Source: Candidatus Latescibacterota bacterium
GTDB lineage: Bacteria; Latescibacterota; MVCY01
Assembly (NCBI GenBank): GCA_030629295.1
Contig: DAOVPH010000035.1
Coordinates: 1-10,675 of the forward strand
Reading direction: 5' to 3'
DNA: 10,675 nt
A model generated the notes under the pieces. It had not been told where the DNA came from. It did not search any database and was given only the letters and a program-made list of their open reading frames with translations. A program made the translations under genes and the position numbers. Position 1 is the first letter of the stretch; the number at the start of each line of letters is the position of its first letter. Of this stretch, positions 6,175 to 10,675 are shown piece by piece.

Positions 6175-7395
6175 CTAACCTTTGAGGTTCGCTATCTCAC
6201 CTTCTACTTCCTGTGCATCCCTGTTTGCTCCCAATTTTTGGAATCTCTCCAGCGCAAAGCCCAGGATCTTTACCGCCGTTTCCTGCTCCCCTTTTTTCGC
6301 ATACACTAAACCCATCTTATGATAGGTCTCAGCGCTCCCCAGAGGGTTATCACATTTCTCGGTGATCCTTAAGCTATCCAGGAATAGCTTTTCAGCAGTG
6401 GTCCAATCGCCCTTGTTGGTGAAGATAACGCCCAAGACCTGGTAGACCTCAGCCGACCCCAATTTATCTTCTATCTTGCTGAATAATCGAAGGGCTCTGT
6501 CGCAATAAGAGGCTGCCACTGACAGGTCCTGAAGTTCTACGTAAACCTCTGCCTTGTTCAAATAGGTGATTGACATAAGCGCAAAATCTCCCAGCTCTCG
6601 GGAGATAGTCAGACTTTTCTCATAGCTGTCAAGGGCGCTTGACCAATCCCTCTTGTCCGCCCAAGTCATTCCCAGATTGTGATACGCCTGGGCCAGACCC
6701 AGGTTATCCTGTGTCCTCTGGCATAAGGCAATGCAATCCTGATAGAACATAGTCGCCTTATCAAGAGCACCTCTTGTGTTGGCGATAATCCCCAGGTTAT
6801 TTTTTAGATGGATGATGGTGTGGAGGTCATCTACTTTCTCACCCAGTTCCAAGGCTTCGAGGCAGCACTTCTCAGCCTTTTCATATTTTCCCGTCTCATA
6901 GAAAACCCCTCCCATATCGCTCAAAACCTCAGCAGTCCCTTTGGGAGAATCGATCTGCTGGTATATTTTCAGGCTGGTCTCAAAACAATCTATGGCAGTT
7001 TTCCACTGGCTGCGCTTGGAATTGATCCTGCCAATCCTCCTCGTCGCTGCTGCCTCCATCTCTGGGGTGTTCAGCTCCTTACTCAATTTCAGGCACGTCT
7101 CGTAGTTCTCTAATGCTTTATCAAGATCACCAAGGGCCTCGTACGTCTTCCCCAGGTTCAGCAATGTAGTTGACTGATATGCCTTATCTTGCGCAAAAAT
7201 CTCGAGCTCTTTGAATGTCTTGAGCGCGAGGTTCACATAGTGTGTTGCCTGTTCGACGGGGATGTCAGGATCGAGACACCTCTCCAGGAGCCATTCCACT
7301 TTTAGCTTGGTGGAAGTATCTCTGGCCACGGGAGAGGTCTTGGCCATATCCCTCAATAGGTCTTCTATTTCCCCTAAAGAGTTTGAGTTAAACAT
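6175..7395 (-). CDS. TPR-repeat protein, paralogue of the kinase's TPR array
   Basis: The protein has 406 residues with no signal peptide or membrane segment. After about 75 helical residues come eight TPR units of 39-40 residues that fill the rest of the protein. They align repeat for repeat with the C-terminal array of the giant kinase. Shared landmarks, in the same order, are LGDLDKALENYE/LGDLDRALESYE, RRIGRIN, AYHNLGM/VYHNLAM and TYLNKAEVY/IYLNKAEVY. It is therefore a duplicate of that array, or its ancestor. The 40-residue period is typical of TPR_12 / LGN-like arrays that bind peptides or partner proteins. The likely role is a cytoplasmic scaffold or decoy that competes with the kinase array for a ligand (inference). 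GAGGAG sits a few nucleotides before the ATG. The gene ends 108 nt before the kinase start, with repeat element B in the gap. No convincing promoter was found just upstream. Confidence 0.9.
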   Translation of the reverse strand: MFNSNSLGEIEDLLRDMAKTSPVARDTSTKLKVEWLLERCLDPDIPVEQATHYVNLALKTFKELEIFAQDKAYQSTTLLNLGKTYEALGDLDKALENYETCLKLSKELNTPEMEAAATRRIGRINSKRSQWKTAIDCFETSLKIYQQIDSPKGTAEVLSDMGGVFYETGKYEKAEKCCLEALELGEKVDDLHTIIHLKNNLGIIANTRGALDKATMFYQDCIALCQRTQDNLGLAQAYHNLGMTWADKRDWSSALDSYEKSLTISRELGDFALMSITYLNKAEVYVELQDLSVAASYCDRALRLFSKIEDKLGSAEVYQVLGVIFTNKGDWTTAEKLFLDSLRITEKCDNPLGSAETYHKMGLVYAKKGEQETAVKILGFALERFQKLGANRDAQEVEGEIANLKG

Positions 7396-7495
7396 GCCTC
7401 TCCTCTCTACAGATTAACGGTTAAGTTCCCTTGATTCCTGTTGAAAAGGTACTCACCAATGGTACTTTCGTCTCGTTTCATCGAATCCTTCCCCA

Positions 7496-7554
7496 GGCCG
7501 TGCGGTTTACCCCGTCAAATGATACCTGTGTGATGGAGGTAAAACCACACGGCT
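7496..7554. repeat. Long imperfect hairpin between the lipoprotein and TPR genes
   Basis: The left arm GGCCGTGCGGTTTACC (7496-7511) pairs with the right arm GGTAAAACCACACGGCT (7538-7554). The stem is about 15 bp with one C-A mismatch, one bulged A and one terminal G-U pair, around a 26-nt loop. A nested alternative stem (CC-GTGTG with CACAC-GG) uses part of the loop. No U-run follows on either strand, so it is not a standard intrinsic terminator. It might be a processing site or a rho-dependent/attenuating structure that separates expression of the two genes. Confidence 0.55.
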
Positions 7555-7635
7555 CAATAGTTCCATAGCAGATATCTGAAAGCTGAGCTATCATGTTCAA
7601 ATCACGGTTAAGGACGCTGGTACATGCTCTCACCA

Positions 7636-8253
7636 TTAGGCCCAGGCATAACGAGAGAAGCCGTCGATCCAGCAGATGAGGATAAGCTTATTGCCCACAA
7701 GCTTGACCTCTCCACCTATGAGTTTCCACTTTTTGTTCTTCTCGTTCCAGTGGTAGCACTGGAGGTTTTCAACGTCCTTGGGGTCGACAGTGATGGTTTT
7801 GCTCTCGACCGTCCACTTTACCGGCTTCCGAAACTTGAGGCCGGAAGGAGCAAAGACGGCTCCCAAATCCATCATCACCGTCCCTGGCTCTGGAAGAGCC
7901 ATACTTATCAGTGTCTCCTTCTTCAGAGCGTTGCCGTCGATTTCCAGCTTCATAGAGATGGTGGACAGTTTGCCCAGCGCGAGCGTCAGATCTTTGCCAG
8001 GCTCGAACAGCCCCTCGACATTCGTGTCGCCTTTGATTATTATTGTTTTCGCCAAGCCCTCGGTGGGTGTATACTGTAACCAGTTGAGCCCAGCCGGTGG
8101 GGCAATTGACGGTTGTTCATGCTTCGCCTGCTCGACGGCTGTATCTGTGGGTCCAGTCACGTCGCTAAAGTCGGCACATCCGAAGAAGACCATCACTACC
8201 AGCGCCAGGCAGCCGATAGACACCCCCAGAATTGATTTTCTACTACCAAACAT
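7636..8253 (-). CDS. Secreted lipoprotein with a ZU5/Ig-like beta domain
   Basis: The protein has 205 residues. The N-terminus has basic residues, a hydrophobic core (ILGVSIGCLALVVMVFFGC) and a lipobox-like FFGC with Cys26 as the candidate lipidated residue. Ala at +2 and Asp at +3 would not retain it in the inner membrane by the enterobacterial Asp+2 rule. A Pro/Thr-rich linker follows (about 30-60). The C-terminal part looks all-beta: GTVMMDLGAVFAPSGLKFRK resembles the 'P.GL.F..P' core of ZU5-like domains, and the end FSRYAWA resembles the 'FSKYA' terminus common in such secreted domains. The molecular role is unknown. A perfect AAAGGAGG lies 6 nt before the ATG. The leader carries a sigma-54 promoter (8422-8438), so the gene is likely a target of the adjacent NtrC-type regulator. 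Neither the fold nor the function is proven. Confidence 0.85.
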   Translation of the reverse strand: MFGSRKSILGVSIGCLALVVMVFFGCADFSDVTGPTDTAVEQAKHEQPSIAPPAGLNWLQYTPTEGLAKTIIIKGDTNVEGLFEPGKDLTLALGKLSTISMKLEIDGNALKKETLISMALPEPGTVMMDLGAVFAPSGLKFRKPVKWTVESKTITVDPKDVENLQCYHWNEKNKKWKLIGGEVKLVGNKLILICWIDGFSRYAWA

Positions 8254-8274
8254 CGTCTTCCTCCTTTCAAGTGA

Positions 8275-8320
8275 GAGTTTCGAACCAAAGATTTTAGAAA
8301 GAGTTCCGAACCAAAGATTT
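8275..8320. repeat. 20-bp direct repeat in the lipoprotein leader
   Basis: GAGTTTCGAACCAAAGATTT (8275-8294) recurs as GAGTTCCGAACCAAAGATTT (8301-8320): 19 of 20 bases identical, period 26 bp. Both copies fall between the sigma-54 start and the ATG, ending about 20 nt upstream of it, so they could be protein-binding sites or repeated RNA elements. Confidence 0.75.
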
Positions 8321-8373
8321 ACTTACAACATCGCTCCTTTCGGCAGACCATCACCTCCTTCGTACCGTATAGG

Positions 8374-8383
8374 AAGTATACTT
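8374..8383. promoter_or_regulatory. Palindrome AAGTATACTT in the lipoprotein leader
   Basis: This is a perfect 10-bp palindrome within GGAAGTATACTTTCC, about 28-37 nt downstream of the predicted sigma-54 start. That position would suit an operator. It may also be chance. Confidence 0.25.
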
Positions 8384-8421
8384 TCCATGAACAAGTGGCT
8401 TGTTTGCTACCTGGAAATAGC

Positions 8422-8438
8422 AGCAAAAGTTATGCCAA
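8422..8438 (-). promoter_or_regulatory. Sigma-54 promoter for the lipoprotein
   Basis: On the minus strand TTGGCATA-N4-TTGCT (8438-8422) matches the consensus YTGGCACG-N4-TTGCW everywhere except the last two bases of the -24 block. The invariant GG (-24) and GC (-12) are exactly 12 nt apart. The predicted start is near 8411, giving a leader of about 158 nt. It lies directly downstream of the gene for a sigma-54 activator, the expected partner. Confidence 0.75.
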
Positions 8439-8550
8439 TCAGGAGATGAAGGACTCTTCTCTCCGCTTTCTCACTGGAGCGAGAGGAGATAGCTTCATCA
8501 GCAGAAAAAGAGACGTGGTGCATTGTCTTGAGAATATGTGGGGCGTCCCT

Positions 8551-8582
8551 CCCCGGAGTGGGGCATATCACCCACTTCGGGG
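8551..8582. promoter_or_regulatory. GC-rich dyad, candidate enhancer for the sigma-54 promoter
   Basis: CCCCGGAGTGGG (8551-8562) and CCCACTTCGGGG (8571-8582) form a 12-bp inverted repeat, 11 exact pairs plus one G-U if read as RNA, with an 8-nt centre. It lies roughly 130-160 bp upstream of the sigma-54 -12 element, where NtrC-type activators bind, and half-site centres are 20 bp apart. No U-tract follows on the minus strand, which argues against a terminator for the response regulator. Confidence 0.5.
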
Positions 8583-8642
8583 GAAGTTCTTGTCCCGCGG
8601 GTGGCAGGGCTTCCAGGATTGGACACCGGAGCCCCTCAGCGG

Positions 8643-10043
8643 TCAGCCCATGAAGCCAAGATCGTATTTCTTTATTCGATACCGGAGTGTATCTCTGCTT
8701 AGATGCAGCAGTTGGGCCGCCCTAGTGGTGTTCCATCTTGTCGCCTTCAGGGACTCTTCGATAAGTCTCTTCTCCACGGCCTCGATCGAAATCCCACCGG
8801 GAGGAAAAGCCACCCTCACATCGCCCGTGACTGTGATCTCCACTGTTGGTTTAGCTACCTGTGTCGTGTGCTCTTTTGAGCGCCAATCGATCAATAGGTC
8901 TTTAGGTTGGACGATGTCTTCGTCTCCGAGAAGAATTGCCCGTTCAATGGCGTTTTTCAGTTCCCTGACGTTTCCAGGCCAGTGGTATTGTTTCAGAATC
9001 GCTTCGCTCTCAGGTGACAGGCCGCGTATATCCCGGTCGTATTCTCGGTTATAGCGATCTATGTAATGTTCTGCGATCTGGATTACATCGTCACCTCGTT
9101 CCCGCAGCGGTGGCAGGTAAATGGAAATTACATTTAGTCGGTAGTAGAGGTCCTCCCTAAAAGAGGAGTCCTGCATCGCCTTCTCCAGGTCTCTGTTGGT
9201 GGCGGCGACGATCCTGGTGGAAACCTGGATATCTTTGGTTCCACCGAGCCGCCTGAAGGCCTGCGTTTCCAAAACGTGGAGCAGCTTCACCTGCAGCGCC
9301 TGATTTGTATGGCCCACTTCATCCAGGAAAAGCGTGCCCCCATCTGCAAGTTCAAGAAGTCCCCTCCTTTGTGTTCTGGCGTCAGTATAGGCACCTTTCT
9401 CGTGCCCGAACAATTCATCCTCCAGTAGAGTTTCCGGTATAGCCGTGCAGTTGACCTCCACGAAGGGATGATCGGATCGAGGGCTGTTGAAGTGGAGTGC
9501 CCTGGCGATCAGTTCCTTGCCGGTTCCACTTTCGCCTCGAATGAGGGTCGTAGCAGAACCCACTTTTGCTATCCTGGACACAGTGGCTAAGACGCTTTTT
9601 ATTTCCGGGCTATCACCTATGATGTTATCAAATCCGCTTTTGCCCTTTACGGTGCTTGATTCGGCTGGATGACTTGCCGCTGGCTTCTCCAAGGCCCGCC
9701 CAACAGTGATCTTCAACTCATGTAAATGAAAAGGTTTGATTATGTAATCCTCTGCCCCAAGCTTCATCGCCTTTATCGCCGATGCCACAGAAGCATATCC
9801 TGTCGCCATAACAACGGGACATTCCCTGTTTAGCCTTTTCAGTTCCTCCAGAACCTCTATGCCATCCATATCGGGCAAACGGATGTCCAGCAGCACCAAA
9901 TCGGGGACTGTCTCCACAAACCTTTCCAGCCCTTCCTTGCCACATGAAGCCAGGGTGACCCTGTAGCCCTCATTGGTGAAAAAGTCCTCAAGAAGGCGCC
10001 TTACTTTTTCTTCATCATCGACTATTAAGAGTGTTGCTGACAT
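8643..10043 (-). CDS. NtrC-family response regulator, sigma-54-dependent activator
   Basis: The protein has 466 residues with three complete domains. The receiver (1-118) has the acidic pair Asp10/Asp11 (VDDEE), phosphoacceptor Asp53 (LLDIRLPDMDG), Thr81 and Lys103. The AAA+ sigma-54 interaction domain (about 138-375) has Walker A GESGTGKE (170-177), Walker B GTLFLDEVG (236-244), sensor-I-like ATNRDL, Arg296 and Arg302 in SFREDLYYRL, and WPGNVREL (355-362). The Fis-type HTH (about 423-462) reads AAQLLHLSRDTLRYRIKKY. The sigma-54 contact loop is GAYTDA (217-222), not the usual GAFTGA. The protein drives ATP-dependent open-complex formation at sigma-54 promoters when phosphorylated. The probable kinase is encoded at 1552-2625, and probable targets are the sigma-54 promoters at 8422-8438 and 10604-10620. 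The Shine-Dalgarno (AGAGAGAG) is weak. A sigma-70 promoter lies at 10254-10282. No specific gene name is justified. Confidence 0.96.
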   Translation of the reverse strand: MSATLLIVDDEEKVRRLLEDFFTNEGYRVTLASCGKEGLERFVETVPDLVLLDIRLPDMDGIEVLEELKRLNRECPVVMATGYASVASAIKAMKLGAEDYIIKPFHLHELKITVGRALEKPAASHPAESSTVKGKSGFDNIIGDSPEIKSVLATVSRIAKVGSATTLIRGESGTGKELIARALHFNSPRSDHPFVEVNCTAIPETLLEDELFGHEKGAYTDARTQRRGLLELADGGTLFLDEVGHTNQALQVKLLHVLETQAFRRLGGTKDIQVSTRIVAATNRDLEKAMQDSSFREDLYYRLNVISIYLPPLRERGDDVIQIAEHYIDRYNREYDRDIRGLSPESEAILKQYHWPGNVRELKNAIERAILLGDEDIVQPKDLLIDWRSKEHTTQVAKPTVEITVTGDVRVAFPPGGISIEAVEKRLIEESLKATRWNTTRAAQLLHLSRDTLRYRIKKYDLGFMG

Positions 10044-10253
10044 TTCTCTCTCTGAGATTTCCCGTTCTCACCCCGGCCCTGGTTTATGGAAGAGGGAGTA
10101 TTTTGGACTTCCTGCGAGTCAATCAATATTGGTGTCAAAAGAATGAGCGTCGATTCCGGCCATTTGATTTCCAATAATGAAGATACAGGGTAAAATCCAA
10201 CAAGATCAAGCTAAGATTCTCGAATTTTTGAATCGAACTTCACTTGTTTTTTG

Positions 10254-10282
10254 AAAATAATCAATATTCTTATAGATGTCAA
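10254..10282 (-). promoter_or_regulatory. Sigma-70 promoter for the response-regulator gene
   Basis: On the minus strand TTGACA (10282-10277, perfect), a 17-nt spacer and TATTTT (10259-10254, 4/6) follow an A-tract UP-like element. The predicted start is near 10247, giving a leader of about 200 nt. The upstream block AAAAAATTGTTGACATC nearly repeats that of the plus-strand promoter at 688-715. Confidence 0.6.
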
Positions 10283-10384
10283 CAATTTTTTGGGCATCAA
10301 CCAAAAGAAGTGTTAACTAAGCGCTTCATAAAATGAGATCTTGGAAATTCATATCAAGTCCCTGCCAGGAGATTAAATTTGGGC

Positions 10385-10413
10385 TTGACGTGTGGCGAGT
10401 AAAGGCGTATATT
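10385..10413 (+). promoter_or_regulatory. Sigma-70 promoter of the candidate small RNA
   Basis: TTGACG (10385-10390, 5/6), a 17-nt spacer and TATATT (10408-10413, 5/6). The predicted start is near 10420. It points toward the strong terminator at 10533-10566 and is divergent from the response-regulator promoter. Confidence 0.55.
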
Positions 10414-10419
10414 GCATTA

Positions 10420-10566
10420 TCGGTCAAGACCCCATGTTCTACGTGGGGCATCGGAGCTTGAACTCATGAGTTTGATATTCAAGCTTTGAGCTTGCCACAA
10501 AAGGCGTGGGTGGTGGGGTGTTTTTGCGGTTAAAGCCCCCACGCTTTGCGTGGGGGCTTATTTATT
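10420..10566 (+). ncRNA. Candidate small RNA or attenuated leader, about 145 nt
   Basis: A sigma-70 promoter and an intrinsic terminator bracket a region without a credible ORF. Predicted structures, in order: CCCCATG-TTCTA-CGTGGGG (7 bp, one G-U), AGCTTGAA...TTCAAGCT (8 bp with an internal ACTCATGAGT), and the terminator stem. GCGTGGG (10504-10510) could instead pair with CCCACGC (10538-10544) in the terminator's left arm, an antiterminator-like alternative. I do not recognise a known family (not tmRNA, RNase P or 6S by eye). It could be a trans-acting sRNA or a regulated leader for the gene to the right. Confidence 0.4.
10533..10566 (+). terminator. Rho-independent terminator
   Basis: A perfect 12-bp stem AAGCCCCCACGC (10533-10544) / GCGTGGGGGCTT (10548-10559), with a TTT apical loop, is followed by ATTTATTT on the plus strand. 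The T-run is interrupted but the stem is very stable. The minus-strand side is followed by only three T, so plus-strand activity is favoured; it may work weakly in both directions. Confidence 0.75.
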
Positions 10567-10603
10567 TAACTATTTGTATTTGCTGATGTCGTCCATACGG
10601 TTG

Positions 10604-10620
10604 TTGGCACGGATGTTGCT
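10604..10620 (+). promoter_or_regulatory. Consensus sigma-54 promoter leading off the right edge
   Basis: TTGGCACG-N4-TTGCT matches the sigma-54 consensus YTGGCACG-N4-TTGCW at every defined base, with GG (10606-10607) and GC (10618-10619) 12 nt apart. Transcription would start near 10631 and run out of the window, so the target gene is not visible. It is probably controlled by the NtrC-type activator encoded divergently at 8643-10043. Confidence 0.75.
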
Positions 10621-10675
10621 GCTTCATGTAAAATATAGTTGCAAATGGTTGCAGAAGGAAAGCAGTCTTTCACCC

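Larger units (their letters stand above)
8254..8642. other. Regulatory intergenic region upstream of the lipoprotein
   Basis: These 389 nt have no credible gene. From the response-regulator stop toward the lipoprotein they hold a GC-rich dyad (8551-8582), a sigma-54 promoter (8438-8422), a palindrome AAGTATACTT (8374-8383), two Shine-Dalgarno-like stretches without a usable ORF (AAGGAGGTGATG on the minus strand from 8360, and AAAGGAG from 8340), and a direct repeat (8275-8320). The predicted leader is about 158 nt. Confidence 0.6.
10044..10675. other. Signal-dense intergenic region at right edge
   Basis: These 632 nt have no convincing protein gene. They hold the response-regulator promoter, a candidate small-RNA unit with its terminator, and a sigma-54 promoter leading off the right edge. 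The 10-mer AATCAATATT occurs twice (10121-10130 and 10259-10268), the second copy inside the response-regulator promoter spacer. Short open frames reach the right edge on both strands but lack clear ribosome binding sites. Confidence 0.6.

Noticed and set aside
8551..8582. Rho-independent terminator for the response regulator
   Set aside because: The stem is strong but no U-tract follows on the minus strand. Its placement relative to the sigma-54 promoter better fits a binding dyad.
7778..9054. Long plus-strand open frames (about 220 codons each) opposite the lipoprotein and response regulator
   Set aside because: They are mirror frames of strongly supported minus-strand genes, show low-complexity unlikely protein sequence and lack domain signatures or ribosome binding sites.
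10058..10074. Weak minus-strand sigma-54-like box TTGGAAAT-N4-TGGCC
   Set aside because: The GG/GC spacing is right but the -24 and -12 blocks are poor, and the start would be only about 5 nt before the ATG. The sigma-70 promoter further upstream is far better.
10333..10464. Small plus-strand ORF of about 43 codons
   Set aside because: It has no Shine-Dalgarno, spans the small-RNA promoter, and its product has no recognisable features.
10645..10665. Resemblance of AGAAGGAAAGCAG at the right edge to the SRP RNA apical loop
   Set aside because: The flanking pairing of the SRP hairpin is absent and the core differs from GGAAGGAAGCAG; likely coincidence.
10567..10675. Coding end of a minus-strand gene entering from the right, or start of a plus-strand gene
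   Set aside because: Short open frames exist in both directions but none has a ribosome binding site, recognisable motif or sufficient length. The sigma-54 start near 10631 would exclude the ATG at 10613.

Overview
The window reads as a chromosomal signalling locus from a diderm bacterium of moderate GC content. The evidence for a diderm is a lipoprotein signal, an NtrC-type sigma-54 activator and sigma-54 promoters. I cannot name the genus. The combination of a Ser/Thr kinase-ATPase-TPR giant protein, zinc-ribbon/FHA miniproteins and 7-bp periodic intergenic repeats would suit an uncultivated or deep-branching environmental lineage, but that placement is inference. No tRNA, rRNA, CRISPR array, transposase or integrase was found.

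All supported protein genes lie on the minus strand. Read in the direction of transcription, from right to left: an NtrC-family response regulator (10043-8643); a regulatory gap with a strong sigma-54 promoter (8438-8422) and a GC-rich dyad (8551-8582); a small secreted lipoprotein (8253-7636); a long imperfect hairpin (7496-7554); a pure TPR protein (7395-6175); a heptad-periodic palindromic repeat (6099-6158); a giant Ser/Thr kinase + AAA/STAND-like ATPase + TPR protein (6066-2677); a soluble histidine kinase only 51 nt later (2625-1552); a second, unrelated heptad-periodic repeat (1505-1553); two translationally coupled zinc-ribbon miniproteins, one with a TPR-like helical tail (1376-1086) and one with an FHA domain (1089-709); and, after an AT-rich gap, the start of a secreted subtilisin-like protease (347 to the left edge).

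The right-hand 630 nt hold no convincing protein gene but are dense in signals. There is a minus-strand sigma-70 promoter for the response regulator (10254-10282), a plus-strand sigma-70 promoter (10385-10413) about 145 nt ahead of a perfect 12-bp-stem terminator (a candidate small RNA or attenuated leader), and a consensus-perfect sigma-54 promoter (10604-10620) pointing off the right edge.

Proposed working model (inference): the Ser/Thr kinase, with its ATPase and TPR sensor/scaffold, works with the adjacent soluble histidine kinase. This would be an unlinked version of the fused Ser/Thr-His kinases known from cyanobacteria. The histidine kinase phosphorylates the NtrC-type regulator at the far end of the locus, and the regulator fires the two sigma-54 promoters, one for the lipoprotein and one for the unseen gene to the right. 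The FHA miniprotein would read phosphothreonine written by the Ser/Thr kinase. The free TPR protein is a clear paralogue of the kinase's own TPR array and could act as its partner or competitor.
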